Part shown: piece by piece, positions 27,050 through 35,990 of the stretch
Position numbering within the stretch: position 1 is the first letter of the stretch
Layout of the letters: each line of letters opens with the position of its first letter
NCBI RefSeq assembly: GCF_017743865.1
Contig: NZ_JAGHRJ010000010.1
Coordinates: 1 to 64,000, forward strand
DNA from: Labrenzia sp. R4_2
Lineage (GTDB): Bacteria; Pseudomonadota; Alphaproteobacteria; Rhizobiales; Stappiaceae
Length of the DNA: 64,000 nt
Reading direction: 5' to 3'
Notes under the pieces: model-generated
The model's input: only the letters and a program-made list of their open reading frames with translations
Database searches by the model: none
Told to the model about the DNA's origin: nothing
Made by a program: the position numbers and the translations under genes

Positions 27050-28130
27050 TCGTGATCCTAACGCCAGTGTCAGGATAGAAGAGCAATATATGTCGCTCCT
27101 GCAACTGCACATGAAGCTGCTGACCAGCGACAACGCTATCGGCCAAACCACGGTCATTGTCCGGGTCGATACGGAGCGTAACCCGGCCTGCCGGGGTTTT
27201 GCCGACGAGGAACGCGTCGTGCCCGGTAAACTCCACCGCGTCCACTTCGAAGGGCCAGCGATCCGGTGCTGCGTCTGGCCAGACCCTGATGTGCTCGGGA
27301 CGAATGCCGAGATCGACCTCGCGACCCGCAGCGGCCTGCAATGACTCGGACAGCGGTAGCCCCTCGAAGGTGAGGCGGCCGGCCGCGGATGCCAGCATGC
27401 CGCGTAGCATATTGATCTCCGGCGAGCCGATGAAACTCGCGACAAAGCGGTTCTGCGGTTCGCGATAGATCTCTCGCGGCGTTCCAATCTGCTGGATACG
27501 ACCGCCGTCGAGCAAGACGATGCGGTCAGCCATGGTCATAGCTTCGATCTGGTCGTGAGTGACGAAAACGGAAGTGGCCCCCAAGTGATCGTGCAACGCC
27601 CGCAATTCCAGTCTTGTCGCCGCGCGCAGCTTGGCGTCAAGATTGGATAGAGGTTCGTCGAAAAGAAAAACCTGCGGCTGCCGAACGATCGCCCGACCCA
27701 TGGCCACGCGTTGCCTTTGCCCGCCGGAGAGCTGACCGGGTCGGCGGTTAGCGTATTCCGACATGCCAAGCATTTTTAGCGCCGCTTCGAGACGGCGGGC
27801 GATCTCGGTGGGATCCGTCCCACGCATCCTGAGGGCAAAGACCATGTTCTCGGCGACCGTCATGTGCGGATAGAGCGCGTAGGACTGGAAGACCATCGCC
27901 ATGTCCCGATCACTCGGTTCGGTTTGCGTGACATCCTTACCGTCCACAAAAATCCGACCCGCGTCGATCTCTTCCAGACCCGCAATGATCCGCAACAACG
28001 TGGACTTACCGCTGCCCGAAGGACCGACGAGGGCGATAAATTCGCCGCTCGGAACCTCCAGATCGATCGGCGGAATAACCTCTACCCGACCGTATTTCTT
28101 TCGTACCCCCTTAAGGGTGACGGTTGCCAT
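27042..28130 (-). CDS. ABC transporter ATP-binding protein (MalK/UgpC type)
   Basis: 362 residues. Walker A GPSGSGKST, Q-loop in MVFQSYALYPHMTV, signature LSGGQRQRVAMGRAI, Walker B VFLFDEPLSNLD and the H-loop FVTHDQIEAM are intact. A C-terminal ~130-residue OB/MOP-like regulatory domain is present (DLGIRPEHIRVWPD), as in carbohydrate importers of CUT1 type. It energises the two permeases encoded just upstream. AGAAGGGA precedes the ATG. Confidence 0.95.
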   Translation of the reverse strand: MATVTLKGVRKKYGRVEVIPPIDLEVPSGEFIALVGPSGSGKSTLLRIIAGLEEIDAGRIFVDGKDVTQTEPSDRDMAMVFQSYALYPHMTVAENMVFALRMRGTDPTEIARRLEAALKMLGMSEYANRRPGQLSGGQRQRVAMGRAIVRQPQVFLFDEPLSNLDAKLRAATRLELRALHDHLGATSVFVTHDQIEAMTMADRIVLLDGGRIQQIGTPREIYREPQNRFVASFIGSPEINMLRGMLASAAGRLTFEGLPLSESLQAAAGREVDLGIRPEHIRVWPDAAPDRWPFEVDAVEFTGHDAFLVGKTPAGRVTLRIDPDNDRGLADSVVAGQQLHVQLQERHILLFYPDTGVRITNG

Positions 28131-28151
28131 GAGATTCCCTTCTCTCCGTGT

Positions 28152-28982
28152 CTACTTGACTGCGCCTGCCAGAAGCCCGCGGACGATAAATCGCTGGCCG
28201 ACGAGGATCAGGATCAGCGCCGGGACGATTGACAAGAGAGTCCCGGCGGCCATCTCGCCATAGCGGATGTCGTATTCCTGCGCGAAGGTTGCGATGGCGA
28301 CCGGAGCCGTCATCGTCGCCGGCGAGGTCAGCGTCAAAGCGATGGCGAAGTCGCTCCAGGAAAAGATGAAGATCAGCGCCGTCGCCGCGATCATTCCACC
28401 CCGCACCAGCGGAAAGGCCACCCGCCAGAACATCTGGCTGTTCGAGCATCCGTCCATGCGCGCAGCTTGAAAGATCTCGTGCGGCAATGCGGACATGAAG
28501 CTCAGCATCAGGAACAGGCCCATCGGCAGATTATGCACGACATGGGTCAGGATGACCGAGATATAGGTTCCGTGCAGTCCGATCGCCGACCACATGACAT
28601 ACCAGGAACCCACGAAGGTGAGCGTGGGAAGCATTTGGAACAACAGTGCCCAGCCCAGGATCGGCCAGCGAACCCACCCGGGTACTCTTAAGCGGCCGAG
28701 TGTAAAGGCGGCCATCGTGGCAATAACGATGACGATCGCGGTTGAACTGACCGCGACAAAGGCACTGTTGAGCAGGTTCCAGAGGAATTGGGACTGACGC
28801 GAAAACAGAAGCTGCTCGAAATTGCTCCAGGTGACCGGGCTGAGCGTCGCGCCCGTTATGATATCGATCTTGTATTTGAAGGCATTGGATAACACCCAAA
28901 GTGTCGGCAGCAGAATCATTGCCGCATAGCCCCAGACCAAAACATTTGCCGCAACGCGACCCGAGGTTCGGCGCAGGGTCAT
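28152..28982 (-). CDS. ABC transporter permease (MalG/UgpE type)
   Basis: 276 residues with six hydrophobic segments and the cytoplasmic EAA loop near EIFQAARMDGCSNSQMFWRV, which contacts the ATPase. The MalG-like short N-terminus and the final segment (SIVPALILILVGQRFIVRGL) fit CUT1 inner-membrane permeases. Its start overlaps the stop of the partner permease by four bases. Confidence 0.93.
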   Translation of the reverse strand: MTLRRTSGRVAANVLVWGYAAMILLPTLWVLSNAFKYKIDIITGATLSPVTWSNFEQLLFSRQSQFLWNLLNSAFVAVSSTAIVIVIATMAAFTLGRLRVPGWVRWPILGWALLFQMLPTLTFVGSWYVMWSAIGLHGTYISVILTHVVHNLPMGLFLMLSFMSALPHEIFQAARMDGCSNSQMFWRVAFPLVRGGMIAATALIFIFSWSDFAIALTLTSPATMTAPVAIATFAQEYDIRYGEMAAGTLLSIVPALILILVGQRFIVRGLLAGAVK

Positions 28983-29899
28983 TCTGCCTCCTCCGCGTTC
29001 CTGCGGCGGGCCAGCACTCCGCGCGCGAGGATGATCGTGAGCGCTATGGCAAACAATGTGACCACCGACATCGCCGAACCGTACCCGACCTGATCCTGCC
29101 GGAAGAAGGTACGGTAAATCGAAAAGTTAACGACCTCCGTGGCCGTGCCTGGCCCGCCTGATGTCAGCAGATAGACCTCGTCGAAGACCTTGAACGACAG
29201 GATGACCCGAAAAATCACCGTGATGAGGATCATAGGCAGCATCAGCGGCAGCACGATATGGCGCACCTCCTGCCAGAAGCCGGTCACATCCAATCGGGCC
29301 GCGTCCAGAACTTCCTCGTCAAGCGACTCCAGACCGGCGAGCATGAGAAGAAAGACGAAAGGCGTCCAGTGCCAGATGTCCACGAACATCACCGATGCGA
29401 GCGCGATGTCAGGGTTTCCGAGCCAATCGACCTCGTTCAGACCGAACCAACGAAGCAGCGTGTTCGCCAGCCCGAACTCGCGCCCCATGACCAGACGCCA
29501 CATCGTGCCAATGACGATTGGGGGGATCACGATCGGCAGGAGGAAGATGCCGGTCAGGATCGTTCGCCCGACCGACCCCGCCCGCTTCACGGCCAGCGCC
29601 ATCGAAAACCCGAGGACCATCTGGCAGGTCACGACGGTCACCGCAAAGACGAGCGTGTTGCGCACCCCCGCCCAGTATATCGTTTCCTCCAGGAAGAGCC
29701 GGCGGTAGTTCTCCAGACCGATATAGTTGAACTCGGCCGCGCCTTCACGCCATTCCACATCGAAGAAGCTCAGACCCAGAAGGTTCAGCACTGGAAACCC
29801 GGACAGAACCAGGAAGAACACCGCGACGGGCGCAAGTGACAGCACCAGCCATCGCTTGTTCCGACGGATTACGACGCCCGGTTTGATCATGGTGTTCAT
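28979..29899 (-). CDS. ABC transporter permease (MalF/UgpA type)
   Basis: 306 residues with an N-terminal anchor (WLVLSLAPVAVFFLVLSGF) and six transmembrane segments; the EAA-type loop is EEVLDAARLDVTGFWQEVRH. It forms the translocation pore with the following permease. The C-terminus (RGVLARRRNAEEAE) lies in the cytoplasm. It lies 32 bases after the binding-protein gene, in the usual order binding protein - permease - permease - ATPase. Confidence 0.93.
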   Translation of the reverse strand: MNTMIKPGVVIRRNKRWLVLSLAPVAVFFLVLSGFPVLNLLGLSFFDVEWREGAAEFNYIGLENYRRLFLEETIYWAGVRNTLVFAVTVVTCQMVLGFSMALAVKRAGSVGRTILTGIFLLPIVIPPIVIGTMWRLVMGREFGLANTLLRWFGLNEVDWLGNPDIALASVMFVDIWHWTPFVFLLMLAGLESLDEEVLDAARLDVTGFWQEVRHIVLPLMLPMILITVIFRVILSFKVFDEVYLLTSGGPGTATEVVNFSIYRTFFRQDQVGYGSAMSVVTLFAIALTIILARGVLARRRNAEEAE

Positions 29900-29931
29900 C
29901 TGGTTCCGTCCAGAGGCGCTAGCGAAGTGGC

Positions 29932-31248
29932 TCAGAGGTCTGGCTGGCGGGTGACGGAAAAGCCGTTCCGTTCAAGTATGCCCGCCAGGACCTCGGCCGC
30001 CGCATTGAGCGCCACCTCGGGGCTTTCCTCCCCGATGACGGCCCGGTTGAAGTGCAGGGCCATCGCGTCGGATGCTTCGGCGGCGGCCGCGAAAGGCAGA
30101 CCCATCACCGCATTTGCCGCATTTGCCGAATAGGCCCCAAGGAAACGGTAAGAGTTGTTCGCCCCCAGACCGGTTTCCGCCAGATCGCCACGCACGGGTA
30201 CGCCTCCGGCTTCGACATACTTCACTTGTAGCGCCTGGGACTGGAACCAGTCCAAAAAGGCCAGCGCCGCGCGCTGGCGCTCCGCCGACACGTTCTTGGG
30301 GATACCCGCGACCCAGTGACCGGCGCTCGACGCGTGTGTTCCGCCCGGACCAGCGGGGATCAACGATGCCGACATCTGGCCGACAACCCGGGACTCGTTG
30401 GGGTTTTCCAGCGCGCCCCAAGCGGCGATCACAGCGATCGCCTGCGCGGCTTTGCCGGTGGACAGAAGCTGGATAAGCTCACCCTGCGCGATGGCACCGG
30501 GATTCGGCGGAGCAACATCTTCCCCTGATATCTTCAGATAGGTTTTCAGCGCCGCAAGCCCCTCGGTCGTATTCAGCCCGATCGCGGCCTGTCCCGGGCC
30601 CGTCACCCGGAAAAACGCGGCATCGTGGCTGAAGATGTAGGGGGTGATATTGTAGACAATCGAATCGCGAGCCGCGCGCGGAACGAAGCCGTAAATGCCC
30701 TTGGCCTCTGCGATTTTTTTAGCGTTCGCGTAAAGGTCGTCCCATGTGTCGGGAACCGACAGGCCGAGTTCGTCATAGATCGCCTGGTTGTAATAGAGGA
30801 CCTGGACGTTACCGTTGACCGGCACACCCATCAGCGCGCCGTCCGGCGAGAATGACCCGACCGCCGCATCCCAATTCGTGGTCGCGCCGTAGGTCAGGAC
30901 GCCATCCTGAAGCGTGTAGCCTTCCTGCACCTCGCCAAGCGGGGCGAGGAAGCCGCCGGAATAGATCTCGGACAGCCAGAGCGAGTTGATGTTGACAAGA
31001 TCGTAGGTGCCTTCGGAGCCACGCACCGAGTTCCGGATCTTTTCCAGCAGTCCCCCGAACGGATTGACGTCAAGATTGACGACGTTCCCGGTTTCCTCCT
31101 CGTAGAGATCGACCATGGCGACGAAGGAATTCAGCCAGGGAGACTGGTTAATCGCCATGGTGATGTCCGGCTGATCTTTGGCGTGCGCCGGCATGACGAC
31201 TGCCAGCGCCAGAAGACCGGTTGCAATGCTGAATGCTGTTCTCTTCAC
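29932..31248 (-). CDS. ABC transporter substrate-binding protein (family 1)
   Basis: A 438-residue periplasmic protein with a clear signal peptide (KRTAFSIATGLLALAVVMPA, cleavage after AHA). The body has features of carbohydrate-type solute-binding proteins: YNQAIYDELGLSVPDTWDDL and a late GGVPVRGDLAE segment. It determines what the importer takes up. Combined with the sulfatase just upstream and DUF4432, a sulfated or otherwise modified sugar or polyol is the best guess; the ligand cannot be read. Confidence 0.92.
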   Translation of the reverse strand: MKRTAFSIATGLLALAVVMPAHAKDQPDITMAINQSPWLNSFVAMVDLYEEETGNVVNLDVNPFGGLLEKIRNSVRGSEGTYDLVNINSLWLSEIYSGGFLAPLGEVQEGYTLQDGVLTYGATTNWDAAVGSFSPDGALMGVPVNGNVQVLYYNQAIYDELGLSVPDTWDDLYANAKKIAEAKGIYGFVPRAARDSIVYNITPYIFSHDAAFFRVTGPGQAAIGLNTTEGLAALKTYLKISGEDVAPPNPGAIAQGELIQLLSTGKAAQAIAVIAAWGALENPNESRVVGQMSASLIPAGPGGTHASSAGHWVAGIPKNVSAERQRAALAFLDWFQSQALQVKYVEAGGVPVRGDLAETGLGANNSYRFLGAYSANAANAVMGLPFAAAAEASDAMALHFNRAVIGEESPEVALNAAAEVLAGILERNGFSVTRQPDL

Positions 31249-31275
31249 TTTTCGGTTCCTCCCGTTATTCGTCTT

Positions 31276-32802
31276 TCAGTTCACGTCCGCGCCCTCGGCG
31301 AGGCCGATCCAGTTGAAGTATTCGGGTGGCGCATCGTGCGCCTTCAGGAGCCTCACGATCTCCGTGTTCAGTCGCGCCTCGATCGCGGTGTCGTATATTG
31401 GACGAAGCTGATTGGGGTCCGACGCATTGTGATAGATGGTGGATTCGAAAGCTGCGAACTTGGTTCCATCAAGCCCCGGAGGCCGTCGCGCGGAGTTGAG
31501 CGCATCATAGCGCAGAAGCCTTTGCCCCTTTGTGAATTCGAAGGGGCCGGCCATCCGCCCGGTCGCAAGCTCGTCCGGCCCGAAGAACCCTGTCATGTGC
31601 GTGGGCATTAGGGTGTATTCGCCAAGCTGTTCGTCGAACAGGTTCGCCGGATAGCGGAAGAAACTGTATTCGCCATCGGTCACGCCAACCGGACCGCCGA
31701 ACATCCCGAAGATCAGCGCCTCGGGGCCGGGTTCTCCGTCGATCAGCGACAGGACCGACCTGCCGGTGACTTCGTTCGGCACGGAATGCCCGAAGACCTC
31801 GAGGAACGTCGGCATGAGGTCGGTGGTCTGGCTCAGCGTCGCAATCCGTGTCCCCGCCTTCGCGGCATAGTCCGGATGGTGGACGATCAGCGGAATATGC
31901 GAGATCTCCTCGTAATATGGCGTCAGGTTCTTTCCCCACCAGTCATGCTCGCTCAGCAGGAAACCGTGATCGGTCGTGAGCACGAGGCAGGTATCGGACC
32001 AGAGATCGTGCTCGTCGAAATAGTCCAGAAGCTTGCCGAAATAGGCGTCGCACATGGCCACGAGAGCGGCGTAGTTCGCCCGGATTTCCGCGATCTCGTC
32101 CGGGCTTTCCTTGACCGGCGCGTATTTCGGCCAGTCGAGGATCGAGCCATTGTAGCCTGTCGTGTACTCCTGACGGTATTTCTCGGGCGCGAAGAACGGC
32201 TCGTGCGGATCGAAGCATTCGAGCTGCAAAAACCAGTTGTCCGCCGTGCGGTTGTCGTCGAGGAAGGCGAAGGCGCGCGCGAAGCACGCCGGGCCGGGAA
32301 AATCCTCCTCCATTCGTATCTTTTCGCGATTGACTTGATGCTGCCGCCGCTTCGGTTCCGTCGGCACGTTGTAGTGCTTGTCGGAATACATTTCCTTGAA
32401 GCGCTCCAAAGGCGGTTGCACCATCGCGATCCACGGGTCGTATTCCTGTCCGCGAATGAACTCCCAGGTTTTATAGCGGCTGTGATACGTCGCGCCGCCA
32501 TCCTCGTAGTAGTGGAAGTGGTCGCTGATGAGATGTGTGTGCACGCCTGCGTTCTTCAAGATATCGGGCATCGAATTGTCGAAAGGTTCGAGCGGACCCC
32601 AGGAGCGGTGCATGAAGTTCAGTCTACCCGTATGCATGTCACGCCGGGCCGGCATGCAGGGCAGCGAGCCGACATAATGATTGTCGAAGGTCACGGCCCG
32701 CTGGGCGAAGCGATCGAAGTTAGGTGTCGCAATCGCCGCTCCGCCATAGCAACCAAGCGCGAGACGGTTGAGTGAATCGAACAAAACAAAAACGGCGCGC
32801 AT
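31276..32802 (-). CDS. Type I sulfatase
   Basis: About 508 residues of the alkaline-phosphatase/sulfatase superfamily. The N-terminal metal Asp (VFVLFDSLNR) and the formylglycine motif C-x-P-x-R (LPCMPARRDMHTGR, residues ~49-53) are intact, and the second metal cluster appears in LTTDHGFLLSEHDWWGK. It hydrolyses a sulfate ester after Cys is converted to formylglycine by a maturase encoded elsewhere. No signal peptide is visible, so it probably acts in the cytoplasm on imported substrate. An in-frame TTG lies just before the ATG. First gene of the operon, divergent from LysR. Confidence 0.92.
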   Translation of the reverse strand: MRAVFVLFDSLNRLALGCYGGAAIATPNFDRFAQRAVTFDNHYVGSLPCMPARRDMHTGRLNFMHRSWGPLEPFDNSMPDILKNAGVHTHLISDHFHYYEDGGATYHSRYKTWEFIRGQEYDPWIAMVQPPLERFKEMYSDKHYNVPTEPKRRQHQVNREKIRMEEDFPGPACFARAFAFLDDNRTADNWFLQLECFDPHEPFFAPEKYRQEYTTGYNGSILDWPKYAPVKESPDEIAEIRANYAALVAMCDAYFGKLLDYFDEHDLWSDTCLVLTTDHGFLLSEHDWWGKNLTPYYEEISHIPLIVHHPDYAAKAGTRIATLSQTTDLMPTFLEVFGHSVPNEVTGRSVLSLIDGEPGPEALIFGMFGGPVGVTDGEYSFFRYPANLFDEQLGEYTLMPTHMTGFFGPDELATGRMAGPFEFTKGQRLLRYDALNSARRPPGLDGTKFAAFESTIYHNASDPNQLRPIYDTAIEARLNTEIVRLLKAHDAPPEYFNWIGLAEGADVN

Positions 32803-32880
32803 CAAGAACCCACTTTCTTACGGACGATGTGAGTCTAGACGGTTCGTCCTCGCGGGGCTAATATTTTTGTGTATAGTAGG

Positions 32881-32897
32881 TATAACTCGGAGTTATA
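32881..32897. promoter_or_regulatory. Perfect palindrome at the LysR start, probable operator
   Basis: TATAACTCGGAGTTATA has 8-bp arms around a single G and ends one base before the LysR ATG, so bound protein would block the gene's own translation start or promoter. The preceding sequence (ATATTTTTGTGTATAGTAGG) is AT-rich and carries further T-N11-A possibilities. The site is placed for LysR autoregulation and control of the divergent sulfatase operon, 80 bp away. There is no Shine-Dalgarno sequence between it and the ATG. Confidence 0.6.
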
Positions 32898-32898
32898 A

Positions 32899-33819
32899 AT
32901 GGATCACATCTGGCGCCTGAAACACTTCCTCGCCACCGCCGAACTGGGCAGTGTTCAGGCAGCGGCACGGCACCTGAACATCAGCCAGCCGGCCCTCTCC
33001 AAGTCGCTGCGCGAGCTTGAGCTCCATCTCGGCGCGGCGCTTTTCGAACGCTCGTCGCGTGGCGTCACCCTGACCCAGGCCGGACAGGCGTTCTATACCC
33101 GGGCGCGAGAGATCGAGATGCAATGGGACAGCGCGCTCTTCGATCTCACGGCCACCCGCAACGGGGCGCGAGGCGCGTTGCGGATCGGCGTCGGCCCGAC
33201 CTATGAGGCCGCGTTCATGGCTCACGTGCTTGCGCGGCTTTCCAACGAGTTTCCGAACCTGCAGATATCCGTGCGGACCGGCGTTGGCGCGATCATGTTA
33301 CCGGCGCTCAACACAGGTGAGATTGGCGCCTATTTCGGCGGCCTGCGCAGCGGAGCGGAAACGCTGTCGGGCGGGGTTCAGGAGATCCCGCTCTACAATC
33401 AGTCGAACAGGATCGTCGCAGCGGCAGACGATCCGCTCGCTGCCGCGACGGATGTTCGCGAAACTGACTTGTCGCAGCGCGCCTGGGTTCAGCTAAGCTA
33501 TGACTCACTGGCTCTGGGGAGAATCGAGGCTCTGTTCAAGAAGGCGGACGTGCCGTCGCCACGTACGATCGTGTCGACGCACTCGCTGACGTTGGCGCTC
33601 GATCTCGTGCGGAACAACGGATTCCTGACCAGCTTACCGGAACCGCTGCTACATCCCCGCCTCGGATCCGGCCTCGCGGCGCTGCCAGTGCCGAGCTACG
33701 ACTGGCGGATCGCCACCGGCATTAGCTATCGCAACTCTATCGCCGGGACGGCGCCCTTCAAGTGCATGATCGGGATTATCAAGGACGAGGTGCAGGCATT
33801 CGGCCTTGCTCCGAATTAG
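32899..33819 (+). CDS. LysR-family transcriptional regulator
   Basis: 306 residues: an N-terminal winged helix-turn-helix (LKHFLATAELGSVQAAARHL, NISQPALSKSLRELE, LFERSSRGVTLTQAGQ) and an effector-binding domain beginning GALRIGVGPTYEAAFM. It is divergent from the sulfatase operon and most likely activates it when its substrate or a breakdown product is present. The Shine-Dalgarno is replaced by the palindrome described separately. Confidence 0.93.
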   Translation: MDHIWRLKHFLATAELGSVQAAARHLNISQPALSKSLRELELHLGAALFERSSRGVTLTQAGQAFYTRAREIEMQWDSALFDLTATRNGARGALRIGVGPTYEAAFMAHVLARLSNEFPNLQISVRTGVGAIMLPALNTGEIGAYFGGLRSGAETLSGGVQEIPLYNQSNRIVAAADDPLAAATDVRETDLSQRAWVQLSYDSLALGRIEALFKKADVPSPRTIVSTHSLTLALDLVRNNGFLTSLPEPLLHPRLGSGLAALPVPSYDWRIATGISYRNSIAGTAPFKCMIGIIKDEVQAFGLAPN

Positions 33820-33849
33820 GTGCGGGAAGGATCCTTGCTTGGTTTAAGT

Positions 33850-34149
33850 CTAAAAAACGACATTGGAGGCCCGCGGGAAATCGCCACGCGAGAAATCGTA
33901 CGCCAGCTGCAGGATAACGAGGACCGAGTTGATCTCCGCGTTGTCTCTGGGCGCGTTGACCAAGGCTGCGATTTAGGGGATCATGCCGGCAGCCACCGTC
34001 GGATGGAGCTCTGCCCAACCCAGATCGATAACCTTCGATACCGCATCCGCCGGTAGCATCGTGTGCAGGTCGCCGTCTTTTGCCGGATGCACGTGGGGGA
34101 ACTCGTTGCTTATCATAAAAGCCTCGCATCCAGCCTTTGCGCATTTGCG
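33850..34149 (-). pseudogene. Decayed luciferase-domain gene
   Basis: In one frame the minus strand reads AFMISNEFPHVHPAKDGDLH, then TMLPADAVSKVIDLGWAELH and NAPRDNAEINSVLVILQLAY, colinear with the luciferase-domain protein encoded at 23.9-24.3 kb (FMIGREFAHVHPAHDGSSHL...). A TAA at 33973-33975 interrupts it where the intact homologue continues without a break, and the N-terminal third is missing where it abuts the small HTH gene. It is clearly a nonfunctional paralogue. Confidence 0.75.
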
Positions 34150-34422
34150 TTAGTGATCTACTATCATGACACCAATTCCTGCCGAATTGGATAAGAAACG
34201 TGCGCAGCGCGCCTCCAACACCATCATAAGTCCCAATATCGTCTCCACCGGACAAGTGACATCGCCGTTCTCGAACCGCGTGACCGTAAGACCGGAAACC
34301 TCAGCCAGACGCGCCAACTCGCGCACCGACAATTGCACACCAGCCCTCGCCATACGGCATTGCGCTGGCGTGATCGGAAGTTCGTTTTCCTTGTCGTCTG
34401 GGTCGACATCAGTCATTTCCAT
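34150..34422 (-). CDS. Small XRE-like helix-turn-helix protein
   Basis: A 90-residue protein with a Cro/C1-type helix-turn-helix: QCRMARAGVQLSVRELARLA, EVSGLTVTRFENGD. The acidic N-terminus (DVDPDDKENELP) precedes the domain. AGGGAGAC stands upstream of the ATG pair; a longer frame exists but has no ribosome site. It could be a plasmid or toxin-antitoxin-type regulator; no partner is seen, since the neighbours on both sides are gene fragments. Confidence 0.65.
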   Translation of the reverse strand: MEMTDVDPDDKENELPITPAQCRMARAGVQLSVRELARLAEVSGLTVTRFENGDVTCPVETILGLMMVLEARCARFLSNSAGIGVMIVDH

Positions 34423-34505
34423 GTCTCCCTTGGTGATACCCGAGCCGGCGCTATTGCGCTTTCGGCTTGTTAGCGAAGGGTTTCTGTCACGGAATTTTAG
34501 GTACA

Positions 34506-34895
34506 TCATAGTGGAGATATCCCCGCTATGCGGTCGAAGACGCCGCGCGCCACATCAGCCAAGTCGGAATTCAGAGCGAGGAGGAAAATCCCGCAGACGA
34601 CAACGAAGCCGTCCTGAAACGCCGCGTTCGACGCCTGGTTCACCACGGTCTGGCCAAGGAAGGTGGCCGCGGCAGGCAGCAACTGCGTGTCGGGCAGACC
34701 TGATGTATGCATCAGGTTGGCGACCTCGCGCAGAAGCGCCATCGTCGTCGCGTTGTCGCTGGTCTGCTCACGAATGACGTCCAGAGCGACACGCTCAAGC
34801 GCGGACTCGTTCAAGCCGGCAAGAATCGCGGAAACGGAATATTTCAGCGATGACGGTTCAAGATTGAGACTGATCGGTTCTGGCAATAGCGGCAA
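34506..34895 (-). pseudogene. Chimera of traM 5' part and an MFS-exporter 3' fragment
   Basis: The first ~44 residues (EPSSLKYSVSAILAGLNESA, LERVALDVIREQ) match the N-terminal part of the traM copy at 39.3-39.7 kb. At 34763 the match stops exactly, and the frame continues into TFLGQTVVNQASNAAFQDGF with a hydrophobic stretch, like the C-terminus of a DHA2 (EmrB-type) exporter. The rest of both genes is missing. Only a TTG start is available. A recombination product, unlikely to work as a TraM antiactivator. Confidence 0.65.
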
Positions 34896-35160
34896 TTTCC
34901 CACGGCTTGGTCCGCAGTACGCCCCCGCAAAATATAAGATCTCGACCCCAAGCCGGGGGTTAGAAACCCCCTAGACGGCCCTGCGACCTTTAGCACCGAG
35001 GCACCTGGACATGCGTCACATGCCCCCGGCCGTAAGCCGAAGGATCCTGGCACCGCGTCGGCCGGTGCCAAGCCGCTAGGGAGGGGTTTCTAAGCCCCAA
35101 GGCGGCGCGTACCGCCTCGGGGAGAAGCATATTTGATCAGGTTAACGAACGCCAGACGCT
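34763..35160. repeat. ~400-bp direct repeat, copy A
   Basis: This segment (5' part of traM plus the structured element) is the partner of 39551-39950 in the same orientation, about 4.8 kb apart. Similarity starts abruptly at CTGCTCACGAATGACGTCCA and ends at GAACGCCAGACGC. The copies have diverged by many substitutions, so the duplication is old or the copies came from related plasmids. The metal-response genes lie between them. Confidence 0.8.
34896..35160. ncRNA. Structured element, copy A (duplicated, covarying stems)
   Basis: Non-coding, strongly folded sequence upstream of the traM fragment. Stems on the + strand: a long-range helix TTAGAAACCCC (34960-34970) with GGGGTTTCTAA (35083-35093), continued by CTAG/CTAG; a hairpin GGCACCG/CGGTGCC (35049-35069); a small CGGC/GCCG hairpin (35027-35039); and a strong terminal hairpin (35095-35122). 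Copy B at 39.7-39.95 kb keeps all of these with compensatory base changes. The transcribed strand is not known; the - strand would be the traM leader. No known RNA family is recognised. Confidence 0.6.
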
Positions 35161-35225
35161 AGGAGTTTGTCTGAGAATTGGAATTTTCTCGACGTTTGGA
35201 GGCGAGCCTGATTCGAATATAGCCC

Positions 35226-35880
35226 ATGAGCAAGAGATTTCGCGCCTGGCGTCTTGACGAGACCCTTCTAATTCCGCCGTCGGTTCAGGATTTTGTTCCC
35301 GTCGACCATCTTTCCCGGTTTGTCGTTGATCTTGTGCGCGAGAGCCTTGACCTGACGGCGATCGATGCCAGCTACCGTGGCGCGAAGGGTCAGCCTCCCT
35401 ACGATCCGGCGATGATGGTTGCACTGCTTTTGTACTCCTATGCGGTTGGGATCTATTCATCGCGTCGGATTGCCGGGGCGTGCCGGGAGCGGGCTGATTT
35501 CATGATGATCGTGGCGCTGGACGGTCCGGACTTCCGCACGATCTCGGAGTTTCGACGGCGTCATCTGGCGGCGTTGTCGGAACTGTTCGTGCAGATGCTG
35601 CGGCTGGCAGCGACGGCGGGCCTTGTCAAGCTGGGCCATGTTGCGCTGGACGGCACGAAGGTGAAGGCAAACGCGTCGAAGCACAAGGCGATGAGCTATG
35701 CCCATATGATCCGGCGCGAAGAGGAACTGGCAGCCCAGGTGCGGGTCTAGCTGGAAGCTGCCGAGGCGGCTGACGCCGATGAGGACCGGCTTTACGGGCC
35801 GGGCAAGCGCGGCGACGAGATGCCGGACTGGGTCAAGGACAAGCCCAAACGGCTCGCGAAGATCCGCGAGGCCAGGGCGG
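35226..35880 (+). pseudogene. IS1182-family transposase, 5' fragment with a stop
   Basis: Begins MSKRFRAWRLDETLLIPPSV and follows the IS1182-type N-terminus (DASYRGAKGQPPYDPAMMVA, GPDFRTISEFRRRHL, HVALDGTKVKANASKHKAMS). A TAG at 35748-35750 replaces the usual Trp of the following LEAAEAADADEDRL block. The frame then continues through GDEMPDWVKDKPKRLAKIRE and stops being transposase at about 35880. Most of the catalytic domain is missing, so the element is dead. Confidence 0.85.
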
Positions 35881-35888
35881 CTCCGGCT

Positions 35889-35990
35889 TCATCGATGCCG
35901 ATCTTTCCGGGCCTGGTCGATCAGCCGCGGCATGGTTTGTAAGTCGGTGGCGCCGCGCAGGATCTCGTCTCCGATCACGAAGCCCGGCGT
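35889..35990 (-). pseudogene. DsbA-like thioredoxin-domain 3' fragment
   Basis: The minus strand reads NGTPGFVIGDEILRGATDLQ then TMPRLIDQARKDRHR and a stop: the conserved C-terminal end of DsbA/ScsC-type thiol-disulfide proteins (GTP-x-F-V-I-G). Only the last ~36 codons remain, squeezed between the IS1182 fragment and a CcdA fragment. Such genes occur next to CcdA and metal-resistance loci. Confidence 0.6.

Noticed and set aside
34896..35160. Rho-independent terminator of the chimeric traM frame
   Set aside because: The stems are upstream of that frame on its strand, and no T run follows any of the hairpins on either strand.
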